Shown in pieces: positions 1 through 9,273 of a stretch of DNA of 64,000 nucleotides. The position numbers were made by a program, and so were the translations under genes. Source of the DNA: Sulfurimonas sp. GTDB taxonomy: Bacteria; Campylobacterota; Campylobacteria; Campylobacterales; Sulfurimonadaceae. Location of the stretch: positions 72,121-136,120 of the forward strand of contig JADGEZ010000002.1 in assembly GCA_016744115.1 (NCBI GenBank). Reading direction: 5' to 3'. Under the pieces are notes generated by a model. The model saw only the letters and a list, made by a program, of their open reading frames with translations. It was not told where the DNA came from and searched no databases. Every line of letters starts with the position of its first letter. The stretch's first letter is position 1.

Positions 1-1518
1 ATTATTGATAAACATCTCAGCAAGTTCATCTCTAGTTTTATCAAATAATTCTTTATCTTCCCAAGCATTGCGAGGATTTAAAATCTCTGGTTTTATATCA
101 CCTAAGGTTTTTGGTACATGAAGTCTAAATGTTTTTGTAACATCAAATTCAGAATTTTTAATACTTCCATCTAAAATAGCATTGATACATGCTCGTGTAT
201 TTTTAATACTCATTCGTTTACCGACACCATAAGCACCCCCTGTCCAACCAGTATTTACAAGATAAACATTGACTTTATGCTCATCTATCTTCTCTCCGAG
301 AAGTCTTGCATATACTGTTGGATGTAAAGGTAAAAATGCCTCGCCAAAACATGCAGAAAAAGTTGCAACTGGTTCAGTAATTCCACGCTCAGTTCCAGCA
401 ACTTTGGCAGTATAACCACTTAAGAAGTAGTACATTGCTTGTCCTTTAGTAAGCTTAGAGACTGGGGGTAAAACACCAAAAGCATCAGCTGTCAGAAATA
501 TAATATTTTCAGGATGTCCTGCCATTAAATCTTTTTTATGATTTTGGATATGCTCTATAGGGTAAGACACACGAGTATTCTCAGTTTTTGTACCATCTTC
601 ATAATCTACTTCACCCTCTCCATACATCACAACATTTTCTAAAAGTGCATTGGTACGAATAGCATTATAAATTTCTGGTTCACTTTTACCATCTAGGTTA
701 ATTGTTTTTGCATAACATCCACCCTCAAAGTTAAACACACCATAGTTGTCCCAACCATGTTCATCATCACCAATCAATGCACGATGAGGATCAGTAGAAA
801 GTGTAGTTTTACCAGTTCCGCTCAATCCAAAGAAAAGTGCAGTATCTCCACTCTCGCCAACATTTGCTGAACAGTGCATAGAAAGTTTACCCTCTAATGG
901 TAGCCAATAGTTCATCATCGAAAAAATTCCTTTTTTCATCTCCCCACCATACCAAGTACCACCGATAATTGCAATATTTTTTTCAACATCAAAAAGTATA
1001 AATACTTCTGAATTAAGTCCGTGTTCTTTCCACTTTTCATTCACTGCTTTACAAGCATTTAAAACAAGAAAATCTGATTTAAATATTTCGAGTTCTGGTT
1101 CTGTTGGACGAATAAACATATTTTTCACAAAGTGTGATTGCCAAGCTATTTCTGAAACAAAACGAACTGAACGCTTTGAAGCAATAGAAGAACCACAAAA
1201 AACATCCGTAACATATAAATCTTTGTTAGATAATTGCTCTTGAGCAACCAATAACAGTTCTTCGAAAATCTCAGAAGAAACTTTTTTATTTACATCACCC
1301 CAAGCAATATACTTACTTGAGGGCTCTCTATCTACAAAGTATTTATCTTTTGGAGAACGACCTGTAAAAATTCCAGTATCAACCGCTGTTGCACCTTTAT
1401 TTGTTTGTTGTACTTCATCATTATCAAGCTCATGCTTAATCAATTCATCATAGCTAAGGTTACGAAATACCTGACCAACATTTTTAAGACCTAATTTTTC
1501 TAATTCAGCAATATTCAT
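1..1518 (-). CDS. pckA: Phosphoenolpyruvate carboxykinase (ATP), 3' end outside window
   Basis: Cytosolic enzyme that interconverts oxaloacetate + ATP and phosphoenolpyruvate + CO2 + ADP, linking the TCA cycle with gluconeogenesis. Translating the complement from the ATG at 1518 gives 506 uninterrupted codons up to the window edge; the family is usually about 525-530 residues, so only the last ~20 are missing. Visible motifs are the N-terminal [20 protein letters not shown], the kinase-1 P-loop [11 protein letters not shown] and the kinase-2 region [11 protein letters not shown]. The P-loop type and overall match fit the ATP-dependent rather than the GTP-dependent enzyme. No gene lies within 188 bases upstream on this strand, so it probably has its own promoter. 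Confidence 0.96.
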   Translation of the reverse strand, partial: MNIAELEKLGLKNVGQVFRNLSYDELIKHELDNDEVQQTNKGATAVDTGIFTGRSPKDKYFVDREPSSKYIAWGDVNKKVSSEIFEELLLVAQEQLSNKDLYVTDVFCGSSIASKRSVRFVSEIAWQSHFVKNMFIRPTEPELEIFKSDFLVLNACKAVNEKWKEHGLNSEVFILFDVEKNIAIIGGTWYGGEMKKGIFSMMNYWLPLEGKLSMHCSANVGESGDTALFFGLSGTGKTTLSTDPHRALIGDDEHGWDNYGVFNFEGGCYAKTINLDGKSEPEIYNAIRTNALLENVVMYGEGEVDYEDGTKTENTRVSYPIEHIQNHKKDLMAGHPENIIFLTADAFGVLPPVSKLTKGQAMYYFLSGYTAKVAGTERGITEPVATFSACFGEAFLPLHPTVYARLLGEKIDEHKVNVYLVNTGWTGGAYGVGKRMSIKNTRACINAILDGSIKNSEFDVTKTFRLHVPKTLGDIKPEILNPRNAWEDKELFDKTRDELAEMFINN

Positions 1519-1548
1519 AATTTACTCTCAAGTGGTATATTTTAATAT

Positions 1549-1554
1549 ATTATA
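1549..1554 (-). promoter_or_regulatory. Probable -10 box for pckA
   Basis: On the minus strand TGTATAAT lies 31 bases before the pckA ATG (TATAAT at 1554-1549). No convincing -35 box is visible, which is usual for vegetative promoters in Campylobacterota. Confidence 0.4.
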
Positions 1555-1641
1555 CACTTAATAAACATAAAATAAATATAAAAATTGTAATTATTTTATA
1601 AAATTTGTATAAAAAATTACTTTAAGTATTTTTCGATAAAA

Positions 1642-1670
1642 TTCTTTAAATATTAGATCAGCGGTATAAT
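1642..1670 (+). promoter_or_regulatory. Probable promoter for tRNA-Val
   Basis: A perfect TATAAT at 1665-1670 lies 36 bases before the mature tRNA 5' end. The -35 region (TTCTTT at 1642-1647) is weak. This predicts a leader of roughly 30 bases. Confidence 0.4.
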
Positions 1671-1706
1671 ATTGCTATTGCATAGAAAATCGTTCATTTT
1701 TAATTT

Positions 1707-1781
1707 GCTTGATTAACTCAGCGGTAGAGTGATACCATGACATGGTATTGGACACTGGTTCGAACCCAGTATCAAGCACCA
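1707..1781 (+). tRNA. tRNA-Val (anticodon GAC)
   Basis: The sequence folds into a full cloverleaf. The acceptor GCTTGAT pairs with ATCAAGC and is followed by discriminator A and an encoded CCA. The D arm is ACTC-AGCGGTA-GAGT. The anticodon stem ATACC/GGTAT encloses the loop ATGACAT, with T33 and anticodon GAC. The variable loop has five bases, and the T arm is ACTGG-TTCGAAC-CCAGT. All stems pair perfectly. It stands alone between divergent pckA and the flavoprotein gene. Confidence 0.93.
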
Positions 1782-1904
1782 CTAAACGGACTTACAAAGA
1801 CTTCGAGAAACTTGACAAAAAATAAATACTTAATACATTACTTTCTATTAATTTAAAAATTATTATTTCATTTGTGAATAATAGGTAATATGAAATAGCC
1901 GTGT

Positions 1905-1926
1905 GAAAATAATAGTGATTATTTTC
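1905..1926 (+). other. Stem-loop in the leader of the flavoprotein gene
   Basis: GAAAATAAT and ATTATTTTC form a perfect 9-bp stem with loop AGTG, ending 32 bases before the next start codon. The stem is all A/T except its closing pair and no T-run follows immediately, so it is a poor terminator. Its role is unknown. Confidence 0.3.
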
Positions 1927-1958
1927 TAAGGATAAATTTTTGTGATAAAATTCTATTT

Positions 1959-3155
1959 ATGAATACAAAAAAGATAGCAATCATAGGTGCGGGTGCATCA
2001 GGTCTTTTGTGTGCAATTTATTGTGCAAGACATAAGATAAAAGTAGATATATACGAACAAAATACAAAATGTGCTAAAAAAATTCTAGTATCGGGTAATG
2101 GTAGATGCAATATTACGAATATAGAGGCGTCTAAAGTAAATTACTTTAGTCAAAATCCTGATTTTATTGAAAATATTTTAGATAATTTTCCTTATAAAAA
2201 GTTTGAACAATTTGCACTTTCTATTGGACTTATTTTAGATGTCAAACTTGATGGAAAAGTATATCCCCTTAGTAATGAAGCAAAAAGTGTTGCATCCTTA
2301 CTCATAAATACTGCAAAAATCTTAGGTGTAAATTTTTATATAGAAAATAAAATCACAGATATAAAAAAACTATTTCAAGCTTATGATAAAGTTGTTGTAG
2401 CAACTGGATCATCAGCTGCGTCACACTTAGGGGGTAATGATGATGGCTTAGAGTTCGCTCGTGTATTTAGACATAATATTATCCCAAGTTATCCCTCACT
2501 CGTTCAACTAAAACTTCACTCCTCTTTGCATCAGATAATGAGTGGAACAAAAGTAGATGGTGTAGTTACTCTGCTAATAAACAATAAAATCAGTTCTAAA
2601 ACAAGTGGTGATATTCTTTTTACTTCGTATGGTGTATCAGGTTTTGCAATACTTGACATTTCTCAAGAAGCCTCAGAAGCTTTAATGAATTATCAAGTTG
2701 TTGATATTAGCCTTAGCTTACTACCAAAATACTCGGTACAAAAGCTCTCTTCGCATATAATGAAAATACTAGAATCAAATTCTAATATATCTCTTTTAAA
2801 TGTTTTACATGGCTTAATTCCCCTTAAAATTGTAAAAGCACTTTTAGTAAAGCTTGAACTAAATCAAGAGATGAAATCAGCTGAAATAAATATAAAACTA
2901 TCCAAAAAAATTGCCAATCAAATCTTAAACTGGAAATTTGAAGTAAAAGATACCCATGGATTTCGTCATGCTGAAGTAGCTGGTGGTGGGGTTGATCTCA
3001 GTGAAATTAATCCAAAAACCATGGAATCCCTAAAAAAGAAAAATTTATACTTTTGTGGTGAAGTACTAGATGTCGTAGGTCAAAGAGGAGGCTATAACTT
3101 TGCCTGGGCATGGGCAAGTGGATATACTTGTTCTAAAGATATAATAAAATATTAA
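1959..3155 (+). CDS. BaiN/RdsA-family (HI0933-like) FAD-dependent flavoprotein
   Basis: Cytosolic flavoprotein of 398 residues, the usual family length. The Rossmann dinucleotide site GAGASGLLCAIYCAR is at residues ~10-24. The family signature KKILVSGNGRCNITN follows at ~40-54, and the C-terminal FAD contacts are at GGGVDLSEI and FCGEVLDVVGQRGGYN. Family members are described as NAD(P)/FAD-dependent reductases, but the physiological substrate is mostly unknown and cannot be inferred here. The gene is followed by LemA with a 94-base gap, so it is probably transcribed alone. Confidence 0.87.
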   Translation: MNTKKIAIIGAGASGLLCAIYCARHKIKVDIYEQNTKCAKKILVSGNGRCNITNIEASKVNYFSQNPDFIENILDNFPYKKFEQFALSIGLILDVKLDGKVYPLSNEAKSVASLLINTAKILGVNFYIENKITDIKKLFQAYDKVVVATGSSAASHLGGNDDGLEFARVFRHNIIPSYPSLVQLKLHSSLHQIMSGTKVDGVVTLLINNKISSKTSGDILFTSYGVSGFAILDISQEASEALMNYQVVDISLSLLPKYSVQKLSSHIMKILESNSNISLLNVLHGLIPLKIVKALLVKLELNQEMKSAEINIKLSKKIANQILNWKFEVKDTHGFRHAEVAGGGVDLSEINPKTMESLKKKNLYFCGEVLDVVGQRGGYNFAWAWASGYTCSKDIIKY

Positions 3156-3177
3156 CTATCATTATTTAAGTTTAATT

Positions 3178-3204
3178 AGAGCGTTGCCTTAAACAATCTC
3201 TTTA
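3178..3204 (+). terminator. Weak stem-loop after the flavoprotein gene
   Basis: AGAGCGTTG and CAATCTCT can form an imperfect stem around a short loop, followed by only a short T-run. This is a possible but poor intrinsic terminator separating the flavoprotein gene from lemA. Confidence 0.25.
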
Positions 3205-3249
3205 AGATAAAGATGTTAAAATTACGCAAACAAAGCATAAGGATATAGA

Positions 3250-3810
3250 ATGTTTATAAGTATCATCATCTTTATAGGGTTAGTTTTTGTACTCATCTTG
3301 ATGTACAATTCTCTTGTTTCAAAGAAAAATCAAGTTGCAAATATTTTTGCAAGTGTAGATACACAGCTTAAAAAGCGTTATGACCTGATACCAAATCTTG
3401 TAGCAAGTGTTAGCCAGTATATGGAACATGAAAAATCACTCCTAAGTGAAGTAACAAGGCTAAGATCTGAGGCAAATAAGCCAAATATATCACATGGTCA
3501 TAAAATGGCTCTAGATGCTAAAATAACTTCAGCACTTGGTTCTATAATGGTAGCAGTTGAAAACTACCCTGATCTCAAAGCAAATGAAAATGTAATGCAC
3601 CTTCAATCAACTCTCAATGAACTAGAAGAACAAATCTCTGCGGCAAGGCGTGCTTACAATCAAGCGGTTACAGACTATAACAATGCTATTGAGATGCTTC
3701 CCACTTCCTTTATGGCTTTAGCAATGAACTATACGAAAAAGGAGTTATTTGAAATTACTAAAGATGAAAGACAAAGCATTAGTGTAAAAGATCTTTTTAG
3801 TTCAAAATAG
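3250..3810 (+). CDS. LemA family protein
   Basis: 186 residues, typical for LemA. One N-terminal membrane segment (residues ~3-20) is followed by the conserved start of the LemA helical bundle (VDTQLKKRYDLIPNLVASV), then long amphipathic helices with the family's closing AYNQAVTDYNNAIEMLPTS region. It would be anchored in the inner membrane by its N terminus. The function of LemA in bacteria is unresolved. It is followed without a gap by a DUF3137 gene, a recurrent pairing that suggests the two act together at the membrane. The ATG at 3250 has AAGG a few bases upstream. Confidence 0.9.
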   Translation: MFISIIIFIGLVFVLILMYNSLVSKKNQVANIFASVDTQLKKRYDLIPNLVASVSQYMEHEKSLLSEVTRLRSEANKPNISHGHKMALDAKITSALGSIMVAVENYPDLKANENVMHLQSTLNELEEQISAARRAYNQAVTDYNNAIEMLPTSFMALAMNYTKKELFEITKDERQSISVKDLFSSK

Positions 3811-4773
3811 ATGAAAAATTTAAGTGAACTAACTGATTTTTATTATGATACGCTTTATCCAACTTTAATAAAATTAGAAAAGAATAGAAAAAATGTAAGA
3901 TATAAAATTGTGCTATTAGCTATTGTAGTATTTTTTGTGACATTTTTAATACTCTATATATTGAATAAATCCTCATCTTTAAATTTTGATGTTATTATAT
4001 TTATAGGCTTTATTTATTCTATGATAGGAACATTCATTTATAAATTTTTGCTCAAAGATTATACAAAAGATTTTAAAGCTACAATTATTAAACCACTTAT
4101 AAATGAGATAGATAAAAACTTAAACTATACTCCTTCTCTTCATGTTTCACAAAGACTTTTTGAAAAATCTAAACTTTTTAAATCTCAGCTAGATAGATTT
4201 AGTGGAAATGATTTTGTGCATGGGAAGATAGATGATATACCAATCCAATTTTCAGATATTCATGCACAAAAAGAAGATAAATTCGATGATGAGATCCGAT
4301 TGGAGACAATATTTCAAGGTCTGTTTATCGTGGCAGAATTTAACAAACACTTTAAAGCTCAAACTATTATTTTGCAAGATCTTGCTCAAAATACCTTTGG
4401 TAAGCTAATAGGTTCTTGGCTTCAGTCAAAGAATGTAACAAGGGATGCTCTTGTTACAATGGATAATGTAGAGTTTGAAAAAGAATTTGTTGTGTATTCT
4501 ACTGATCAAGTTGAAGCTAGGTATATCTTATCTCACTCTTTGATGCAAAGACTCCTTAATTTTAAGAAAAAATCTTCTCATCCTGTGCATATCTCTTTTA
4601 TAGATAAATCAATACATATAGCAGTAGAGTATAACAAAGATCTGTTTGAGCCTTCTATATTTTACTCACTCTTAAACCACAAGATAGCGATGGAATATAT
4701 CCAAACTCTTCATTTGGCTACTGGCATCATACATGAGCTTAAACTAAATCAAAAACTATGGAGTAAACAATGA
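3811..4773 (+). CDS. DUF3137 domain membrane protein
   Basis: 320 residues. Two hydrophobic segments at ~30-50 and ~60-80 form a hairpin in the membrane, followed by a large soluble domain matching DUF3137 (central FxGLFIVAEFNKHF and a C-terminal segment on immunity of unknown meaning). Its ATG begins on the base after the LemA stop codon, and its end overlaps the next gene by ATGA, so the three genes are translationally coupled. DUF3137 proteins are commonly found beside LemA; no biochemical activity is established. The family call is from recall of sequence and context, not from a search. Confidence 0.75.
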   Translation: MKNLSELTDFYYDTLYPTLIKLEKNRKNVRYKIVLLAIVVFFVTFLILYILNKSSSLNFDVIIFIGFIYSMIGTFIYKFLLKDYTKDFKATIIKPLINEIDKNLNYTPSLHVSQRLFEKSKLFKSQLDRFSGNDFVHGKIDDIPIQFSDIHAQKEDKFDDEIRLETIFQGLFIVAEFNKHFKAQTIILQDLAQNTFGKLIGSWLQSKNVTRDALVTMDNVEFEKEFVVYSTDQVEARYILSHSLMQRLLNFKKKSSHPVHISFIDKSIHIAVEYNKDLFEPSIFYSLLNHKIAMEYIQTLHLATGIIHELKLNQKLWSKQ

Positions 4774-5567
4774 ACACAAGAGAGAATCTTTTAATCCTAA
4801 GCATCAAAGACTTTTTAACTATAAAAATGCTTAAATATGCTTTATTTCCTTTTATTATTACTATGATTATAATGTACATATTCTTTTTTCTTTTAGCAGG
4901 TGCTGGACTTGATACACTTGGAAGTTTGGATGTCCAAAGTAGTACAACCTCTATACAAAATGGAGTGCCACATACTGAGTCAATTGAAGCTCATTTAGAG
5001 GGGAGTGCAATAATCAAATTTTTAATGAGTCACGCTATTACATCTTGGATTGCAACATTTTTAATCTATGCTATTGGTGGATTTCTCACACTTTATATAT
5101 CTATAATCGTAGCAGTTCTTGTTATAGGATTTTTAACACCCTTTGTTTTAAGAGAGTTGCACTTAAGACATTATCTAGATGTAGAGATGATAGGATACTC
5201 AAATATAATTATAGCCCTTCTATCAGTACTTAAATGGGCGGCTATCATGCTTTTACTTTTTATCTTGTTTATTCCGCTTTATTTTATCCCACTTATAAAT
5301 ATTATAGCTTTTAATTTTCCACTCTATTATTTTTTTCACAAGCTAATGACTTATGATATTGCTACAAATATCTGTACAAAAGAGGAAGACTATTTAATGA
5401 AGTATAGATTTGGAACTGGATTAAGACTTAAAACTTTAGCTCTTTATCTTATTTCTCTCATCCCTTTTGCTATATTTTTCGGGGCTATTTTTTATGTGAT
5501 TTATTTAGGAAACACCTATTTTACTGGCATAAGAGAAATTAGAAATGAAAATACTCCTCTAAGCTAA
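4770..5567 (+). CDS. EI24-domain integral membrane protein
   Basis: 265 residues with about six hydrophobic segments (residues ~25-45, ~85-120, ~120-145, ~150-185, ~220-255). The pattern resembles the EI24/CysZ-like membrane family widespread in Campylobacterota: an N-terminal soluble stretch, a polar loop after the first helix, and the charged LRELHLRHYLDVEMIGYSNI region. CysZ relatives transport sulfate, but that function cannot be assigned here. It overlaps the DUF3137 stop by four bases (ATGA) and ends converging on the DHH gene with a four-base overlap. Confidence 0.68.
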   Translation: MNTRENLLILSIKDFLTIKMLKYALFPFIITMIIMYIFFFLLAGAGLDTLGSLDVQSSTTSIQNGVPHTESIEAHLEGSAIIKFLMSHAITSWIATFLIYAIGGFLTLYISIIVAVLVIGFLTPFVLRELHLRHYLDVEMIGYSNIIIALLSVLKWAAIMLLLFILFIPLYFIPLINIIAFNFPLYYFFHKLMTYDIATNICTKEEDYLMKYRFGTGLRLKTLALYLISLIPFAIFFGAIFYVIYLGNTYFTGIREIRNENTPLS

Positions 5568-6646
5568 GAGTCTTCTTCTTTTTTATATTCTAAGTCTCCT
5601 GCTCGAGACTCTTTATCGCTTATAAGAAACTCTATTTGTTGTTTCACTTTGTCATATCTATACTGTTCTTTAAATCCCATAATTCTTCCTCCAGCAGCAT
5701 TTGGATGTCCACCACCACCAGCCCACTCTTTAGAGATTTGAGCAACGCTCACTTGATAATTAGCTCTCAAACTCATCGCTCCACGATAACTTACATCCAC
5801 GATAAAATCATATTCAGGGTAGGCTAGTAAAAAACCATTGCCTACTATGGAAGTATTTCCAACGCCATAACTTAGATAACCTTTATAACCTTTATAGTAA
5901 ATAGTATGAGTAGCTCTTTTAGAACCTAATAAACCCACGACATAGGTTGTAGCAAGATTATCAAGAGTGTTATCAGCATCGACTTTAAAAAATTCTTTTT
6001 TAATTGAGTGGATACTTGCGTCAAGAATAATCGGAGCATTCTCTTTATCTATAAAAGTACTAGCTTTTTTTAAGAGGGAAAGTTTATAGTTGTTATCTTC
6101 ATTTGCAAACATTACACGGTTGAGTTCTCTTGTTTCTGTTACAAGTCTCATGCAAACTTTTCCAAGTTCAAAGTTTTCAAACTCCTCTTGTTTCCATAAA
6201 TCTACAGCATTGACTACATTTACATATTTCTCCATCCAAGAAGGTTCGTCAAATTCAAAATTTTCTTTTACATAATCATAGACTATTTTTGTGGCACATC
6301 TACTCTCATCAAGATAATACCAGTCATATTTTTTAGCACTTTGAGCACCTGAACCGTGATGATCTAAGAGAGTTATTTTAAGATCAAACTTATTTTTATT
6401 CATTTTACTTACTTCATGAGTAAGCCATTTTGATTCATCAGCACTAAGGTTCAAGTCGGTTATCAAGATAAGAGCAGTTTTTTTTGCTTTTGTGATGTTT
6501 TCTAAAATTATCTCTAGTTTAGATTTTACTTCAGCCCCATAATTTGCATTATAGTTAGTAATTTCATAAGGTGTATATTTCATAACAAATTGACAGCTAT
6601 AACCATCTAAATCAATATGCGATAAATGATGAATTGTTTCTTGCAT
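5564..6646 (-). CDS. DHH-DHHA1 family phosphoesterase
   Basis: 360-residue cytosolic protein. All DHH metal-binding motifs are visible: HIDLDGYS near residue 10, ITDLNLSADES near 65, the DHH triad in LLDHHGSG near 95, and a DHHA1 substrate motif GGGGHPNAAGGRI near 315-330. Such proteins (NrnA-, RecJ- and Pde-like) cleave short oligonucleotides or cyclic dinucleotides using Mn. Which substrate this one takes is not evident. It lies downstream of flhA on the same strand with a 19-base gap, so it may be co-transcribed with flhA. Confidence 0.85.
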   Translation of the reverse strand: MQETIHHLSHIDLDGYSCQFVMKYTPYEITNYNANYGAEVKSKLEIILENITKAKKTALILITDLNLSADESKWLTHEVSKMNKNKFDLKITLLDHHGSGAQSAKKYDWYYLDESRCATKIVYDYVKENFEFDEPSWMEKYVNVVNAVDLWKQEEFENFELGKVCMRLVTETRELNRVMFANEDNNYKLSLLKKASTFIDKENAPIILDASIHSIKKEFFKVDADNTLDNLATTYVVGLLGSKRATHTIYYKGYKGYLSYGVGNTSIVGNGFLLAYPEYDFIVDVSYRGAMSLRANYQVSVAQISKEWAGGGGHPNAAGGRIMGFKEQYRYDKVKQQIEFLISDKESRAGDLEYKKEEDS

Positions 6647-6665
6647 TTTTATTCCTAGTTTTTTT

Positions 6666-8813
6666 TTAATCTATAACGATACTACCCATTACTTCAAATG
6701 TTGCACTTGAGTCTATTTCAGCATGAGATAAGGTCACAACATCAAGAGAAAATCTTTCAAATATTTCAGCAACACCACGACGAAGCTGAGGATCTACGAT
6801 TATAACAACAGGTGATACTCCTTTTTGAAGTAGTTCAGCAGCTTTGGCACTTGTTGCTTGAATAAGAGAGTTGATTTCACCAACATTAAGCATTAGATTA
6901 CTAACCCCCTCTCTTTGTGTTAATTTTTCTAACATTTTTTGTTCAGAAGATGTATCAAAGGTTAAAAGTCTAATCACTCCATCTTCACTTGAGTACATCT
7001 GTGTAATTACACGGGAGAGTTTTGCTCTTACTTGTTCTGATATAACATCAACATTTTTAGTAAATTCTCCTACATCAGCAATAGTTTCTAATATACTTAG
7101 CATATCTTTTAATGGAATATTTTCGTGCAAAAGAGCTTTTAAAATTCTTTGAATGAGACCAATACTAGCAACTTTAAGGACATCATCAGTGATAACAGGG
7201 AAGTCTTCTTTGATTTTATCAATAAGTACTTGAACCTCTTGTCGTGTAAGTAAATCTTCTGCATTCTTTTTAACGAGTTCGCTCATGTGTGTTGATATTA
7301 CAGTAGAAGGATCAACTACAGTATAACCATTTTCTATAGCTAACTCTTTTTCTTGTGCAAATATCCACATAGCATCAAGTCCAAAAGCAGGCTCTTTTGT
7401 AGGTTCTCCAGAAATTTCTCCAGTTGCCATTCCGCTATCCATCGCTAAGAATTTATCAGGTATAATACTCCCCTCTCCGATTGAAATTCCCTTAAGTAGT
7501 ATTTGATACTGTTGGGGTTGTAGATGTAAATTGTCTCGTATCCGAACCTGAGGCATCAAAAAACCAAAATCACTTGCAATTTTTCTTCTCATAGAACGAA
7601 TACGCTCTAGTAAATCACCACCTTGGGAACTATCTGCTAATCGGATAAGCTGATAACCTAAGGTAAGTTCTAACATTTCGATTTTAAGTATCTCCTCTAA
7701 TGCTGTTTCTTCTTCTTTTGCTATCTCTTTATTTGTTTTTTTAGGCTTTATAGTCTCTTGTTCTTGTATATTTTGGGAAGCATCTCCATCAAAGATAGAG
7801 AACTCCCCTCTCTCATATTTATATATTGACCAACCTAGACCTGCAAAAATAAACCCTACAAGTCCCATAGAAAAGGTAGGAAGACCGGGAACCATAGCAA
7901 ATAAAATCATAATAAATCCAACTATCATCATGATCTTTGCATTTCCCATCATCTGATTTACTGCACCCTCTGCGAAGTTATCACCATCTCCAGAGGAGCG
8001 AGTTATCATAATACCTGTAGCAGTAGAGATAATTAGTGCAGGAATTTGTCCCACAAGTCCATCACCAATAGTTAAAAGTGTAAATGTAGAAGCTGCGTCA
8101 CCAACAGTCATATCATGTTGGAAAACACCGATCAAAAATCCACCAATGATATTGATGAGTGTAATGATAATACCAGCAACAGCGTCACCTTTTACAAATT
8201 TAGAAGAACCATCCATCGCTCCATAAAAGTTTGCATCTTGAAGAATCTCTGCACGGCGTTGTTTCGCCTGAGAATCATCAATAAGACCAGCATTTAAGTC
8301 AGCATCAACTGCCATTTGTTTTCCAGGCATAGAATCAAGTGTAAATCTTGCAGCTACCTCAGCAACCCTTGTAGAACCCTTAGTAATTACCATAAAGTTT
8401 ATAAGTACTAAAATCGAAAAAACTATGATACCAATAACAAAATTACCACCAACAACAAAGTCTCCAAAACTAGTGATGATACTACTCACATTTTCTGTTC
8501 CTTGATGTCCATAACTTAGAATCATCCGTGTAGTAGCGATATTTAAAGAAAGTCTAAATAATGTAATTATTAAAATGAGCGTAGGAAAGGTTGATAAATC
8601 TGTGGGTTTTGGTACATACAAAGAGATTAAAAGTATTAAAACTGCTATTGCCATAGAGATAGTTAAAAAAATATCTAATAGCTCTGAGGGTAGAGGAACA
8701 ATGATAATTGCAAGTATACCCATAACAAAAACAACAACACCAATATCTTTTTGCCCTAAAAGAAAATTTAGAACGCCTGCAGTTTGTTGCTTGAAGCTTT
8801 GATTATTTGCCAA
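6666..8813 (-). CDS. flhA: Flagellar export apparatus protein FlhA
   Basis: Integral membrane core of the flagellar type III export gate. The length (715) is usual. The N-terminal half has about eight membrane helices with the highly conserved loop around RVAEVAARFTLDSMPGKQMA and AGLIDDSQAKQRRAEI. The C-terminal half is the cytosolic ring domain, including GEISGEPTKEPAFGLDAMWI and VDPSTVISTHMSELVKKNAEDLLTRQ-type sequence. The start at 8813 lies four bases after the stop of the upstream rrf2 gene, so the two are coupled. This order matches my recollection of C. jejuni. Confidence 0.97.
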   Translation of the reverse strand: MANNQSFKQQTAGVLNFLLGQKDIGVVVFVMGILAIIIVPLPSELLDIFLTISMAIAVLILLISLYVPKPTDLSTFPTLILIITLFRLSLNIATTRMILSYGHQGTENVSSIITSFGDFVVGGNFVIGIIVFSILVLINFMVITKGSTRVAEVAARFTLDSMPGKQMAVDADLNAGLIDDSQAKQRRAEILQDANFYGAMDGSSKFVKGDAVAGIIITLINIIGGFLIGVFQHDMTVGDAASTFTLLTIGDGLVGQIPALIISTATGIMITRSSGDGDNFAEGAVNQMMGNAKIMMIVGFIMILFAMVPGLPTFSMGLVGFIFAGLGWSIYKYERGEFSIFDGDASQNIQEQETIKPKKTNKEIAKEEETALEEILKIEMLELTLGYQLIRLADSSQGGDLLERIRSMRRKIASDFGFLMPQVRIRDNLHLQPQQYQILLKGISIGEGSIIPDKFLAMDSGMATGEISGEPTKEPAFGLDAMWIFAQEKELAIENGYTVVDPSTVISTHMSELVKKNAEDLLTRQEVQVLIDKIKEDFPVITDDVLKVASIGLIQRILKALLHENIPLKDMLSILETIADVGEFTKNVDVISEQVRAKLSRVITQMYSSEDGVIRLLTFDTSSEQKMLEKLTQREGVSNLMLNVGEINSLIQATSAKAAELLQKGVSPVVIIVDPQLRRGVAEIFERFSLDVVTLSHAEIDSSATFEVMGSIVID

Positions 8814-8817
8814 GGGA

Positions 8818-9219
8818 CTACTCTAAAATATCTGCTAGTGTTAAGTCTTGTAAAAATATATCTATTTTTCCTTGAAGCTTATTTAAAAAAGGCCAGATAC
8901 TACAAATATTTGCCCTATCAGATGGACAATCTTCACGAGAAGGAGCACACTCAAAAACTGCTGGAGCTTTTCCCTCAACTGCGGACATAACATCTAGCAT
9001 ATTTATTTGGTTTGCTTGTTTATGCAAAACAAAACCGCCATGAACACCTTTAAAAGATTTTAAAATATTATTTTTTGCTAATGATTGAAGAATTTTTGCT
9101 AAAAAACTTTTTGAAATTGATAGCTCTCGAGAGAGAGTTTCGCTATCCATGGGTGATGATGCTTTTGATAAAACTATTAAAGAGAGGATGGCATATTCGC
9201 TAGCTCGTGTTATTAACAT
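8818..9219 (-). CDS. Rrf2 family transcriptional regulator
   Basis: 133 residues. An N-terminal winged helix-turn-helix (ITRASEYAILSLIVL, then LSRELSISKSFLAKILQSL) and the Rrf2 wing (LKSFKGVHGGFVL) are followed by the dimer helix. Three cysteines (C-x6-C-x7-C, in FECAPSREDC...NIC, residues ~93-108) occupy the position of the Fe-S ligands in IscR/NsrR-type regulators, so a redox- or iron-sensing role is plausible but unproven. It is directly upstream of flhA, with four bases between, which could couple flagellar export gene expression to redox state. Confidence 0.87.
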   Translation of the reverse strand: MLITRASEYAILSLIVLSKASSPMDSETLSRELSISKSFLAKILQSLAKNNILKSFKGVHGGFVLHKQANQINMLDVMSAVEGKAPAVFECAPSREDCPSDRANICSIWPFLNKLQGKIDIFLQDLTLADILE

Positions 9220-9273
9220 ATATTTTATTCTCTTTATAATTTTAAAAGAATTATAGCCTAAAGAACTTGAAAT

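Noticed and set aside
1782..1850. Phage or island attachment site at the tRNA-Val 3' end
   Set aside because: No integrase gene and no second copy of the tRNA end is seen in the window.
5536..5600. Terminator at the EI24/DHH convergence
   Set aside because: Only a four-bp stem before a T-rich stretch; too weak to call.
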